Below are positions 1-8,756 of a DNA stretch of 64,000 nt, piece by piece; the first letter of the stretch is position 1; every line of letters starts with the position of its first letter. The position numbers and the translations under genes were made by a program. The notes beneath the pieces were generated by a model. That model did not search any database, was not told the origin of the DNA, and was given only the letters and a program-made list of their open reading frames with translations. Origin of the DNA: Psychroserpens mesophilus (GTDB lineage: Bacteria > Bacteroidota > Bacteroidia > Flavobacteriales > Flavobacteriaceae); the NCBI RefSeq assembly GCF_000826645.1, contig NZ_JXJP01000021.1, forward strand, positions 1 to 64,000. The letters are read 5' to 3'.

Positions 1-2
1 AC

Positions 3-164
3 GGAAAACTATTAAAACAGATTAGTCCATCGAGTGAGGGTTGGAATGGTAACTATAATGGAAGCCCAATGCCAACAAGTGACTACTGGTTTGTAGTTGA
101 GTACAATGAACCAAATACCGGAGAACGTAAAGAATTTAAAGCCCATTTTACCCTGAAAAGATAA
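3..164 (+). CDS. C-terminal end of a T9SS-exported protein (type B sorting domain), 5' cut by window
   Basis: An open frame enters from the left edge and stops with TAA at 162-164. The readable 53 residues include GWNGNYNG, MPTSDYWFVVEY and a lysine/arginine-rich end (FTLKR). This is the pattern of the gliding-motility-associated C-terminal (type B) sorting domain that sends large surface adhesins through the type IX secretion system of Bacteroidota. The passenger part lies outside the window, so its function cannot be told. The porP/sprF-like gene starts 7 bases downstream, the usual arrangement for type B substrates, where the OM protein helps export or anchor its neighbour. Confidence 0.85.
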   Translation, partial: GKLLKQISPSSEGWNGNYNGSPMPTSDYWFVVEYNEPNTGERKEFKAHFTLKR

Positions 165-171
165 ATTAGAT

Positions 172-1185
172 ATGAATTTAAAAAAATATTGTTTAATAGC
201 AAGTTTAGCATTATTTACACAAATTGGTAAAGCCCAAGAAGGATTGCCAATTTATTCAGATTATTTAACGGATAATTATTATTTGATCCATCCATCTATG
301 GCTGGTGTAGCAAATTGTGCTAAAGTTAGATTAACAGCTCGCCAACAATGGTTTGGACAAGATGAAGCACCAAATTTGCAAACCCTAAGTATTAATGGTA
401 GAATTGGTGATTCTCCTTCAGCTGTTGGGGCCATTGTATATAATGATAAAAATGGTTACCACTCCCAAACAGGTGCTTATTTGACTTATGCGCACCATTT
501 GATGTTTTCAAGAAACGAAATTGACTTAAATATGTTATCATTTGGTTTAAGTGCTGGTTTAATTCAGTATAAACTTGATGAAACAGAATTCTTGGCAGAT
601 GGTTTCGACCCAATTATTGCTGGTGTTGAGCAAAGTGCAACAAATTTTAATGTTGATTTTGGATTTTCATATCATTTTATAGATTTCTATGCGCATGCTA
701 CGGTTAAAAATGTTCTTAATAATGAAGGTATTAATTTTAACGAGCAAGGATTAAGTTATGATAATTTAAGAACTTATCTTGTATCTGCGGGAAATACGTT
801 TAGTAAGTACAATAGTCCTTGGAGTTATGAGCCATCAATCATGTACATGTACAGAGATGCTACCGAAGAATCTTCGATTGATGTAAATGCAAAAATTTAC
901 AGAGAAATGGACTTCGGAAAAATTTGGGGTGGATTATCTTACAGAAGAAGTTTTGATGGTGCTGAATTTCAAAACGCTAATGGAACAGGTGTTAGTAGTC
1001 AAAAATTACAATACTTTACACCATTCATTGGAGTCGATTATAATAATTTTGTGTTCGCTTATACCTATTCATATCAAGCAAATTCAGTAGTATTTAATAA
1101 CGGAGGTTTTCACCAGATTACACTGGGTTATAACTTTAATTGTAGAAGAGAAAAATACGAGTGTAACTGTCCTGCAATTAACTAA
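172..1185 (+). CDS. PorP/SprF family type IX secretion system membrane protein
   Basis: This 337-residue protein has a signal peptide of about 21 residues ending GKAQ. It continues with the PorP/SprF signature of an early Y-rich segment followed by HPSMAG. The rest alternates aromatic-rich beta strands and short turns, as in a 12-14-strand outer-membrane barrel, and ends with a short cysteine-containing tail (CRREKYECNC). PorP/SprF proteins sit in the outer membrane and assist secretion or surface attachment of a partner with a type B C-terminal domain. That partner is almost certainly the truncated gene 7 bases upstream, so the two probably form an operon. Family assignment is firm; the exact substrate pairing is inferred from position. 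Confidence 0.9.
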   Translation: MNLKKYCLIASLALFTQIGKAQEGLPIYSDYLTDNYYLIHPSMAGVANCAKVRLTARQQWFGQDEAPNLQTLSINGRIGDSPSAVGAIVYNDKNGYHSQTGAYLTYAHHLMFSRNEIDLNMLSFGLSAGLIQYKLDETEFLADGFDPIIAGVEQSATNFNVDFGFSYHFIDFYAHATVKNVLNNEGINFNEQGLSYDNLRTYLVSAGNTFSKYNSPWSYEPSIMYMYRDATEESSIDVNAKIYREMDFGKIWGGLSYRRSFDGAEFQNANGTGVSSQKLQYFTPFIGVDYNNFVFAYTYSYQANSVVFNNGGFHQITLGYNFNCRREKYECNCPAIN

Positions 1186-1205
1186 TACCAACCTTATATA
1201 TAATT

Positions 1206-1233
1206 AAAAGTCTCGAAATTTTCGAGACTTTTT
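1206..1233 (+). terminator. Rho-independent terminator after the PorP/SprF gene
   Basis: A perfect hairpin, GTCTCGAA paired with TTCGAGAC around a 3-base loop, is flanked by A and T runs. It lies 20 bases after the stop of the PorP/SprF gene. The A/T symmetry could also let it serve the convergent VWA gene. Confidence 0.85.
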
Positions 1234-1343
1234 GCGTTAGGGATGGAAGCTTTGTTGGAGCTCTCCAAAACTCTGTTTGGAAGCGACTGCTGAGAGCCCG
1301 ACCAAATGAAGCTTTAGCAAAATTTGGTAACGTCCAAAACAGA

Positions 1344-2492
1344 CTACCACTTATACTTTTTTTCTTTAGCTTGTGTTTTTATCGCTTTAATCATAGCATT
1401 CTCTAATCTGTTATCAGTATCACTTTGTTGCTCTGCAATAAATTTACGGCGTTTTTCATTTAAAATTTGAATATCATTTTGGATCGTTTCTCTTTCTTCA
1501 CGTTTTTTGGCCACGTATGCCTTAATTTCAGATTCATTTTTCCCCTTTAATTCATTTGGTAAATCTTCTTCCTTAAGATCATCATATTTGAAATCTTTTT
1601 CCTTTTCTGCATCAACCAAATCCCAAGTTGAGTTTTTATACAAATGTGAACTTTTACTTACCGTTCTACTTACTGCATTTGCGCTACTATAACCCATTGC
1701 ATTGGTGTCTTCCTGAGCTTGCTGTATTATTTTAGATTCACCAACACGACCATATGCGACATAGGTTTTATTGAGTTTTTGATTAAGTTTCAAGATTTGA
1801 TCATCAAAAGGTGTCGCAACATACGTAGTGGCTTTGTTATGATTAATTGCCATATAATCACCATGCGCTAAATCTGCTCCATCTTTCCAATAGCTTGAAA
1901 TACCTTGGTCGTAATCACCACAAAAAATGGTATTTACAGTAATATCATTTTTGTGAGCGTGTTTGGCTGCTTCCTTATAGCTAATTTGGCCTTGAGTAAA
2001 GGGTTCATTTCCTGCAATGAAAATGAGTTTTAAATCATCTTGATTTTTCCCCCAGTTTAATTGGTTTAATGAGGTTTCAATAACTTGTCCGCAATATTCG
2101 TTTCCACCATTAGTCGTTAATGAAAAAAGCTGCTTTGAGATTTCATCTAAATCATTACTAAAGGTTAAAACCTGACGAATATAACCTTCTCTGCTATTGA
2201 GATTGTCATTACCATATTCATAAAGGGCAATTTCAAGGTTTGGTTTTTCATCGCCACATTTGGCATAAGAGAGTTCATTAACAATGTCCCAAAGTTGTGC
2301 TTTAGCCTGGTCAATAAGGCCGTCCATGCTATTACTTGTGTCTAATAAAAGGGCCACTTTTATAAATTGTTTGTTAGTTTCGCGATCCTCAGCTATGGCT
2401 ATATCTGTTTTGTTTGATTTATTGTTTGCATTACAAGATAGGCATGTGATCATTATTGCACTTAACACTATCGACTTAAAAATTGTTTTCAT
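1344..2492 (-). CDS. VWA-domain lipoprotein, periplasmic/surface
   Basis: The 382-residue product begins with a lipoprotein signal peptide whose lipobox (CLSC) puts the modified cysteine at residue 20. A von Willebrand factor A domain follows from about residue 44 to 230. It starts with strand VALLLD and the metal-ion MIDAS motif D51-T-S-N-S55. The C-terminal half is charged and helical, with long Lys/Glu stretches (residues about 300-382). VWA lipoproteins of this kind are common in Bacteroidota, and no enzymatic role is visible. It is convergent with the T9SS pair and divergent from the histidine kinase gene, so it is probably transcribed alone. A role in stress or adhesion would be a guess. 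Confidence 0.85.
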   Translation of the reverse strand: MKTIFKSIVLSAIMITCLSCNANNKSNKTDIAIAEDRETNKQFIKVALLLDTSNSMDGLIDQAKAQLWDIVNELSYAKCGDEKPNLEIALYEYGNDNLNSREGYIRQVLTFSNDLDEISKQLFSLTTNGGNEYCGQVIETSLNQLNWGKNQDDLKLIFIAGNEPFTQGQISYKEAAKHAHKNDITVNTIFCGDYDQGISSYWKDGADLAHGDYMAINHNKATTYVATPFDDQILKLNQKLNKTYVAYGRVGESKIIQQAQEDTNAMGYSSANAVSRTVSKSSHLYKNSTWDLVDAEKEKDFKYDDLKEEDLPNELKGKNESEIKAYVAKKREERETIQNDIQILNEKRRKFIAEQQSDTDNRLENAMIKAIKTQAKEKKYKW

Positions 2493-2702
2493 TTATTTAT
2501 GTTTTAAGATTGACGTAGTAAAACTAAGGGCAACTTTTTTCAATAAAAAACAGCAATGAGTAAAGTGAGTTGGTGAATGAGTGTTTAAACATTTTAATTG
2601 AGTGAACCCTATCTTTTTTTAAGTTTTAAGTGCTGTTTTGCGTTTTTTCTATTTTATTTAATGAATTAAAGTGTGTAAGTTTATTCTGTTGAAATTCATT
2701 AA

Positions 2703-4841
2703 ATGAAACACCTTTTAAAATACAGTCTGTTTTTTTTACTTTGGTTACCATTGCAACCTATCGTGGCTCAACAAGGCAACCCTTTATTACATATAAGAGG
2801 GTCAGTTCGTGAGAGTGATACGTACGAGCCAATTGCAAAGGTTAATATTGAAATTAATGGAGGCGCATACACCATAACCGATTGGCAAGGGCGATTTACG
2901 ATAAAGGCGAGAAAAGGTGATGAACTCATTGTAAGGCATAAAGATTTTGAAACTGTTTATTATACCATAACTAATGAGGATCGGATTACTATTGAGGTTG
3001 AGCCTGTAGTAAGTAAAAATTATAATGCCAAATTCAGGCAAGATATCAAGCGATTCAACGCTTTAATTGATTCTGTTGCTGTGTATAAGAAAAAAGACGT
3101 AGCTAAAAGTATCAAGTTTGTTGGAGAGGCTTTAACTCATAGTAATTCTGTGTCGCAGAATGCTGAAGCTTATCAGATTTTAGCCGAAGTTTATATGCAT
3201 TGGAAACAATATGATCTTGCAGTCAACAACTATAGAATAAGCCTTCAAAATGAAGAAACCAACGATTCAAAATTAGGATTGGCAAAAGCGTACGAGCTTA
3301 ATAATAATTATCAGGAGAGTATAGATACTTACACTACTCTTAATAAAAAAGAATTGGGAAACTACCAGTTGGTTACACTTTTTGAAGGTTTAGGTGATAC
3401 CTATTTCAGTATTAAAAATTATGATGAATCACTTAATGCTTATCAAACTGGACTCAAAATTGCTAAGGATCATTTGATTTCACCTAAGGTTGTTGATCTA
3501 AATTCGAAAATTGCTCAAGTTTTTAATGCTAAAGGGAAAGTTGATGAAGCTGAAATTTATTTTGGGAGTTCAATGAATCTTGCTGAGAAACAAACTAAAA
3601 AGAGAGCGCTCGAAGAAAAGGTCACAGTTGCCGATTTTCAAAATACAAATCGCAATTACGACAAAGAAATAAAGCTTAGAAAGGAAATCGTTGAAGATGT
3701 TAAATCGGTTGAAAACGATTCAATTATTGACAATGCAAGTGCACTGACCTCACAAAAACAAAATTATAAAATAGGAAATGCCTATGCGTTGCAGAAAGAT
3801 TATGATAATGCCATTCCATATCTAGAGAAAAGTATTGAGGAAGCTGACGACAAGTCAGATTTAATAGTAAAAAAGGATGCTACAAAAAAGTTGTCTGATG
3901 TATATGTCGATGCTGGAAACTATCAAAAGGCTTTGGAAACCTTTACAGCTTATACTGAAGTTGTTGACGAATTATATATTAAACGAGAACAGGAGTTGTC
4001 GCAAGCAGATCGTTTGAGACGAAATATTACCGAACAGCAAAACCGAATCACCAGCCTGGAAAGCGACAGAGAGTTAAACCAAAGTCTTGTAGAAGAGCGT
4101 AATAAAAATCAACAAATCGTTATTTATGCATTAATTGCCGGAATGTTGCTTTTAACAGTTACGGCTTTTGTGATGTATAAGTACATCAAACAACAGCGTT
4201 TAGCCAATAATTTACTAGCTTTAAAATCATTGAGAAGTCAGATGAATCCGCATTTTATTTTTAATGCACTTAATTCGGTAAACAGTTTTATTGCCAGTAG
4301 TGATGAACGAACAGCCAATAAATATTTGTCTGATTTTTCACATTTAATGCGTTCTGTTTTAGAGAATAGTGAAGAGGATTTTATTCCGCTACAAAAAGAA
4401 ATTGAATTATTAGAATTATATACCAAATTAGAGCATTTCAGATTTAAGGATAAGTTTGATTACAGCATTACAGTTGATGAAGCTGTAGATGTTTCCGAAT
4501 ATCAAATTCCGCCGATGCTTTTACAGCCTTATATCGAAAATGCAGTATGGCATGGATTGCGTTATAAAACTGAAAAAGGACATTTGTATATTTCCATCGA
4601 TAAGAAAAGCAAAAATGAAATCACGATTAGTGTTTCAGATGATGGCATTGGAAGAGAACGCTCTAAATCTTTAAAAACAGAACATCAGAAAAAACAAAAT
4701 TCAAAAGGTATGGGCAATATTAAAAAACGTGTTGCTATTTTAAATGAAATGTATAAAGATAAGGTTGACGTATGTATTGATGATTATCAAGCGAAAGAGG
4801 ACGTTGGAACCAAAGTTGTAGTAACACTTAAAAAGGACTAG
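2703..4841 (+). CDS. LytS-type sensor histidine kinase with carboxypeptidase-regulatory-like and TPR domains
   Basis: This 712-residue membrane kinase has a signal peptide (about 1-22) and a carboxypeptidase-D regulatory-like beta-sandwich (about 29-95; IRGSVRESDTYEPIAKVNI). Periplasmic TPR-type helices follow (about 125-420), then a coiled coil, one transmembrane helix (about 472-491) and a cytoplasmic His_kinase domain. The phospho-acceptor H517 sits in MNPHFIFNALNS, the LytS/YehU-family motif. The ATP-binding N-box (PYIENAVWHGLRY, about 608-620) and the G-box DDGIGRER follow. It abuts the response regulator gene with no gap (TAG then ATG), so the two make one two-component system. The sensed signal is unknown; TPR repeats suggest a protein or peptide partner. 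Confidence 0.93.
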   Translation: MKHLLKYSLFFLLWLPLQPIVAQQGNPLLHIRGSVRESDTYEPIAKVNIEINGGAYTITDWQGRFTIKARKGDELIVRHKDFETVYYTITNEDRITIEVEPVVSKNYNAKFRQDIKRFNALIDSVAVYKKKDVAKSIKFVGEALTHSNSVSQNAEAYQILAEVYMHWKQYDLAVNNYRISLQNEETNDSKLGLAKAYELNNNYQESIDTYTTLNKKELGNYQLVTLFEGLGDTYFSIKNYDESLNAYQTGLKIAKDHLISPKVVDLNSKIAQVFNAKGKVDEAEIYFGSSMNLAEKQTKKRALEEKVTVADFQNTNRNYDKEIKLRKEIVEDVKSVENDSIIDNASALTSQKQNYKIGNAYALQKDYDNAIPYLEKSIEEADDKSDLIVKKDATKKLSDVYVDAGNYQKALETFTAYTEVVDELYIKREQELSQADRLRRNITEQQNRITSLESDRELNQSLVEERNKNQQIVIYALIAGMLLLTVTAFVMYKYIKQQRLANNLLALKSLRSQMNPHFIFNALNSVNSFIASSDERTANKYLSDFSHLMRSVLENSEEDFIPLQKEIELLELYTKLEHFRFKDKFDYSITVDEAVDVSEYQIPPMLLQPYIENAVWHGLRYKTEKGHLYISIDKKSKNEITISVSDDGIGRERSKSLKTEHQKKQNSKGMGNIKKRVAILNEMYKDKVDVCIDDYQAKEDVGTKVVVTLKKD

Positions 4842-5576
4842 ATGAAACTAAAAGCTATTATAGTAGAAGACGAAGAAACAAGCAGAGATATTTTAAAGAA
4901 TTATCTTAAAAAGTATTGTCCGAATGTTGCTATTCTTGGTGAAGCTGAAAACGTAGATGAAGCTTTAGTACTCATTAGAAACAACGATTTAGATTTGGTA
5001 TTTCTTGACGTAGAAATGCCATACGGTAATGCTTTTGACTTACTAGATAAAGTTGGTGATATCAACTTTGAGACTATATTTGTAACGGCTTATAATCACT
5101 ATGCCATTGAAGCTTTAAACGCACATGCGTCGTATTATTTGATGAAGCCCATTTCCATTGACGACTTAATAAAAGCTGTAGATTATGTGTCAGAAATTAA
5201 AATGAAGGAAGACGCATTACAAGATCAGGTTTTAGTACCTAAAACAAATACAGTTAATGGGAAAATAACAATTCCACAGCAAGACGGATTTGAGGTGTTA
5301 GAAACGGCTCATATTTTGTATTGTAAAGCTGATGATAATTACACTGAAATCTATTTAAACAACAATAAGAAAAAACTTGTCAGTAAAACCTTGAAGTATT
5401 TTGAAGAAGCACTTAGTGGAAGTAGTTTTGCTAGAGTTCACAAAAGCTATCTGGTGAATGTCAATGAAGTCACTAAATATCTCAAAGGAAAAGGAGGGAG
5501 TGTGGTTTTGAGTAATGGAAAACAAATTATGGTTTCTGCTTCTAAGAAAGCAGATTTTCTATCCTATTTTAAATAG
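4842..5576 (+). CDS. LytTR-family DNA-binding response regulator
   Basis: The 244-residue protein has a receiver domain (about 1-120) with acidic pocket E9-D10, phospho-acceptor D56 in FLDVEMP, a conserved T in VTAYN and K in MKPIS. A LytTR DNA-binding domain fills about residues 142-244 (HILYCKADDNYTEIYL, FARVHKSYLVNV). LytTR regulators bind promoters as dimers through a beta-rich domain. The ATG directly follows the stop of the histidine kinase gene, so the proteins are co-translated and paired. No target operator is evident nearby; the downstream carbonic anhydrase gene is on the same strand but separated by a repeat tract. Confidence 0.95.
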   Translation: MKLKAIIVEDEETSRDILKNYLKKYCPNVAILGEAENVDEALVLIRNNDLDLVFLDVEMPYGNAFDLLDKVGDINFETIFVTAYNHYAIEALNAHASYYLMKPISIDDLIKAVDYVSEIKMKEDALQDQVLVPKTNTVNGKITIPQQDGFEVLETAHILYCKADDNYTEIYLNNNKKKLVSKTLKYFEEALSGSSFARVHKSYLVNVNEVTKYLKGKGGSVVLSNGKQIMVSASKKADFLSYFK

Positions 5577-5584
5577 GTATATTT

Positions 5585-5630
5585 CTAACAACTAACAACT
5601 AACAACTAACAACTAACAACTAACAACTAA
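5585..5630 (+). repeat. Heptanucleotide tandem repeat (unit ACTAACA) directly before the carbonic anhydrase start
   Basis: About 6.5 perfect copies of the 7-base unit ACTAACA fill the leader between the response regulator stop and the next ATG at 5634. The repeat ends 3 bases before the start codon, so copy number changes would alter leader length and accessibility but not the reading frame. Confidence 0.95.
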
Positions 5631-5633
5631 ATT

Positions 5634-6146
5634 ATGCCAATTATAAAACCAGTAAAAGGAATTCATCCACAAATACCAGACGATTGTTTTGTGGCAGAAA
5701 ATGCAACTATCGTAGGCGAGGTATCCATGGGAAATCAGTGCAGTGTTTGGTTTAATGCTGTGATTAGAGGAGATGTACATTTTATTAAAATGGGAAACAA
5801 GGTGAACATACAAGATGGAGCTGTTATTCACGCGACCTATCAGAAATCGCCAACGACAATTGGTAATAATGTATCAATAGGTCATAATGCCATAGTTCAT
5901 GGATGTACCATTCACGATAATGTTTTGGTAGGCATGGGAAGTATAATTATGGACGACTGTATTGTTGAAAGTAATTGTATCATAGCAGCAGGAGCAGTGG
6001 TTACAGCCAATACAAGAGTTGAATCAGGAAGTATTTATGCTGGTGTTCCAGCTAAAAAAATAAAAGATATCAGTGCCGAATTAATCTCTGGTGAAATCGA
6101 TAGAATCGCCAATAATTATGTGACGTATTCAGGTTGGTTCAAATAA
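5634..6146 (+). CDS. Gamma-class carbonic anhydrase-like protein (YrdA/PaaY family)
   Basis: This 170-residue protein is built of left-handed beta-helix hexapeptide repeats (such as TIVGEV, SVWFNAVIRGDV, TIGNNV, SIGHNAIVHGCTI, NVLVGMGSII). The three putative metal-binding histidines H66, H84 and H89 lie in AVIHAT and GHNAIVHGC. Such proteins form trimers with metal sites between subunits. Some hydrate CO2, while others of the family have no demonstrated activity, so the substrate is not certain. The gene stands between a two-component system and the convergent murI, with only one base between its stop and the murI stop. Translation initiation sits right behind a 7-base tandem repeat. Confidence 0.88.
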   Translation: MPIIKPVKGIHPQIPDDCFVAENATIVGEVSMGNQCSVWFNAVIRGDVHFIKMGNKVNIQDGAVIHATYQKSPTTIGNNVSIGHNAIVHGCTIHDNVLVGMGSIIMDDCIVESNCIIAAGAVVTANTRVESGSIYAGVPAKKIKDISAELISGEIDRIANNYVTYSGWFK

Positions 6147-6147
6147 C

Positions 6148-6927
6148 TTAAAAGTTTAGGTGTTCTACTATAAATTTCTTGTCTAGTATGTCGTTTAATA
6201 CTGAAACATTAGTATTGGTATAAAATATATTTTCAGGTATATTACTTGAAAAATTTAAGAGGGAATTCTTATCTAAAACAGCCTTCGTTTGTTTGGCTAC
6301 AGCTAATCCAGAATCAATTATTTTTACATGCTTCGGAAGCATTTCTAGAAGCAAAGGCATTAAATATGGATAATGCGTACAACCTAATACCAGATAATCA
6401 ATATTAGCGTCTATCATTGGTTGCATATAGTCTCTAAGCAATGCTTTCATTTGGTTGGAATACGTTTTCCCTGCTTCAATTAACGGAACAATACCCTCAC
6501 CAACTTGTTCGATAACCTTGATGCCATTACTGTATAAATCGGTTGTTTTATGAAACAGTTCGCTTGACAATGTGCCTTTGGTTGCTAATATGCCAACGGC
6601 TTTAGTTTCTGTGTTAAGAGCAGCTGGTTTTATAGCTGGTTCAATGCCAATAAAAGGAACATCGTAGGTTGCTCGTAAATAGGAAATAGCATTCGTAGTT
6701 GCTGTATTGCAAGCCACAACTATAAGTTTACAATTTTTTGATAATAGGTATTCTGTATTCTTAATACTTAATTCAATAATTTCTTGTTTACTCTTATTGC
6801 CATAAGGTGCATGCTTGCTGTCTGCAAGGTAAATCGAGTTTTCATGAGGCAGTAGCGCGTGAATTTCTTTGAAAACTGATGTGCCACCAATTCCCGAGTC
6901 GAATATGCCAATAGGTTGTGTATTCAT
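6148..6927 (-). CDS. murI: Glutamate racemase
   Basis: MurI interconverts L- and D-glutamate in the cytoplasm, supplying D-Glu for the second residue of the peptidoglycan stem peptide. The 259-residue protein shows the diagnostic FDSGIGG motif at 9-15 and the two catalytic cysteines, C73 in VACNTAT and C183 in GCTHYPYL. Its length is normal for the family. It is the last gene of the leftward envelope cluster after the two ompH genes, but a strong hairpin terminator lies between ompH and murI, so its expression is likely attenuated or separately promoted. It converges with the carbonic anhydrase gene, leaving no room for a terminator of its own. Confidence 0.97.
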   Translation of the reverse strand: MNTQPIGIFDSGIGGTSVFKEIHALLPHENSIYLADSKHAPYGNKSKQEIIELSIKNTEYLLSKNCKLIVVACNTATTNAISYLRATYDVPFIGIEPAIKPAALNTETKAVGILATKGTLSSELFHKTTDLYSNGIKVIEQVGEGIVPLIEAGKTYSNQMKALLRDYMQPMIDANIDYLVLGCTHYPYLMPLLLEMLPKHVKIIDSGLAVAKQTKAVLDKNSLLNFSSNIPENIFYTNTNVSVLNDILDKKFIVEHLNF

Positions 6928-6944
6928 TGTATTACAAAAATAGA

Positions 6945-6968
6945 AAAGCCACTTTACTAAGTGGCTTT
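6945..6968 (-). terminator. Hairpin terminator between ompH and murI
   Basis: AAAGCCACTT pairs with AAGTGGCTTT around a 4-base loop, and on the minus strand a T-rich tract follows. It lies in the 69-base gap after the second ompH stop and before the murI start, so most readthrough from the envelope operon should end here. Confidence 0.85.
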
Positions 6969-6996
6969 CATATTCAATTATTTTTTAGTGTTGTGA

Positions 6997-7506
6997 TTAG
7001 AATCCTAATTCTTTCTTCACATCTGCTAGTAAGTCTTTACCATCAGCAACCAATACACCACTTCCTTGAGTAGAATCTAAAACGTATTGGTAACCTTGAG
7101 CTTTAGCAACTTTATCAATAGCAGCTTTTGCTTTTTCAAAAATAGGCTTTAATAAATCAGCTTCTTTTTTCTGTAAGTCTTGTTGTGCCTGACCTTGATA
7201 CTGACGAATACTTTGCTCTGTAGTTTGAACCTCAACAGCTCTTTCTTGATTTTGCTCTTCAGTTTTTGTATCCATTTCAGCCTGATATTGCTTAACTTTA
7301 TTTTGCAATTCAGTCATCATATTTTTGATTTCGGTTTCGTAAGTTTTCGATAACCTCTCAATCTCAGCCTGAGCAGTTTTCATCTCTGGCATAGCCTCAA
7401 TTAACTGAGTTGTGTTGATATGTGCAATTTTAGTTTGAGCTGTTGATAAGCTTGTTGCTCCAACAAAAAGTAAGCCTGCAAATAAAAGGGTTTTAAATTG
7501 TTTCAT
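6997..7506 (-). CDS. OmpH/Skp-family periplasmic chaperone
   Basis: The 169-residue product has a signal peptide of about 24 residues (SLSTAQ). A Skp-like body follows: a strand (KIAHINTTQLIEAMPEM), a long charged coiled coil (about 45-120) and a C-terminal strand/helix cap (YQYVLDSTQGSGVLVADG). Skp trimers hold unfolded outer-membrane proteins in the periplasm and hand them to BamA. The gene lies just 33 bases downstream of a longer ompH paralogue and behind bamA, a conserved Bacteroidota order that fits this role. The terminator beyond its stop marks the main end of the operon. Confidence 0.92.
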   Translation of the reverse strand: MKQFKTLLFAGLLFVGATSLSTAQTKIAHINTTQLIEAMPEMKTAQAEIERLSKTYETEIKNMMTELQNKVKQYQAEMDTKTEEQNQERAVEVQTTEQSIRQYQGQAQQDLQKKEADLLKPIFEKAKAAIDKVAKAQGYQYVLDSTQGSGVLVADGKDLLADVKKELGF

Positions 7507-7539
7507 TTTAAAATTTGTTACGTGTTATAATTATTGTTT

Positions 7540-8589
7540 TTAGTTATCATCATCCTTAGGAATAGAATCTGAGCTTTTTTTCTGAGCTTCTCGTTCTTCT
7601 TTGGCTTTTTTTCTATCCTCTAATATTTTTTTTCTTTTCTCGTCGAGAGCTTTTTGTCTTGCTTCTCTGTCTTTTAATTTTTGTTGTCTTTTTTCTTCAG
7701 CTATTTGTGCTGGTGTTTTTTCACTTGAGTCTCCAGAATTTTTACTTTCTGCTTTAGGGTCTGTTTTTTTAACAGCCGTTGTGTCTTGTGAGCCTGATCT
7801 ATTTGCACCATTTATACTATCACGTTCAGCTTTTGCTTTTGCTCTATCATCAAGAATTTTTTGACGACGTTCAGCTGCAGCATTTTTTAATGAATCTCTT
7901 CTTCTTTGTTGCTCATCTTGTCGTTGTGCAATGGCTTTTTCTCTTTCAGATTTTTTATCTTCTAAAGCTTTTTGGCGCTCATCCAGTTCTTCATTAATTA
8001 CAGGAACAACTTCTTCTTTATCTGCTTCTTTGCGTTCAGAGCGAGATTTAGCTTGTGTTCGTTTAGATGATCTTGTTATGCTTCTTATAATCAATTCACT
8101 AATGTCAAATCGTTCTGCAGAGTACAACATCACTACGTCTGCTGATTTGTCGAATATAAAATCATATTTTTTATTCGCAGCAATTTCTTGAACAGCAGCA
8201 AAAATTTGATCTTGTATAGGTTGCATCAATTGTTGTTTCTGAATCATTAAATCTCCACTAGGCCCGAATCGCTTTTGTTGATAATCTAAAATTTCAGCTT
8301 CTTCGTATTTAATATCCTCCAAACGTTCCTCATAGAGTTCTTTAGTTAAAAGAACGCTTTCATTTTCTAACTGTTTTTTCTTTTGATCAACAGCACTTAG
8401 ACGTTGTTCTATTTCTGTCTTCCATTGCTGAACTTTTTGTTCTAATTGCGATGTTGCTTGTTGGTATTCAGGAATGTTCTGTAAAATATATTCTGTATCT
8501 ATGTAACCTATTCTAACACCACGTTGCGCGTTGGAAACAAAGCTCATTAGACCTAGAACTGTCACTAAAAAAAGAACTTTATACTTCAT
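7540..8589 (-). CDS. OmpH/Skp-family protein with long charged C-terminal extension
   Basis: At 349 residues this is about twice the usual Skp length. After a signal peptide (about 1-21, SNAQ), residues 25-175 have the OmpH plan: RIGYIDTEYILQNIPEY, a coiled coil and a YDFIFDKSADVVMLY cap. The remaining roughly 170 residues are low-complexity Lys/Glu/Arg/Asp/Gln repeats, probably an extended helix or coiled coil. It lies between bamA and the short ompH gene, so a chaperone role in outer-membrane biogenesis is likely. What the tail does is unknown; it could contact peptidoglycan or lengthen the tentacles of the chaperone. Confidence 0.9.
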   Translation of the reverse strand: MKYKVLFLVTVLGLMSFVSNAQRGVRIGYIDTEYILQNIPEYQQATSQLEQKVQQWKTEIEQRLSAVDQKKKQLENESVLLTKELYEERLEDIKYEEAEILDYQQKRFGPSGDLMIQKQQLMQPIQDQIFAAVQEIAANKKYDFIFDKSADVVMLYSAERFDISELIIRSITRSSKRTQAKSRSERKEADKEEVVPVINEELDERQKALEDKKSEREKAIAQRQDEQQRRRDSLKNAAAERRQKILDDRAKAKAERDSINGANRSGSQDTTAVKKTDPKAESKNSGDSSEKTPAQIAEEKRQQKLKDREARQKALDEKRKKILEDRKKAKEEREAQKKSSDSIPKDDDN

Positions 8590-8756
8590 CTGTTTTATTT
8601 TATAATTTACTGATATATTCTAAGATTATTAAACTGACAGATAAATATAACGATTCCGTCAGTGTTTTTACTTTTCAAATTAACGAAATATATTCTGAAA
8701 AATTTTAACACATTCATTAAATCGTCATATTGCTAATAGAAAATATCGTGCCAAAG

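Noticed and set aside
2284-2559. 91-codon plus-strand frame over the start of the VWA gene
   Set aside because: It is antisense to the lipoprotein signal peptide and MIDAS region, which are unmistakable on the minus strand.
5585-5630. Possible CRISPR array
   Set aside because: The units are 7 bases and contiguous with no spacers; it is a simple tandem repeat.
7601-7997. Two hydrophobic plus-strand frames across the long ompH gene
   Set aside because: They mirror the Lys/Glu-rich coiled coil on the other strand, whose complement gives Phe/Leu/Ser-rich shadows.
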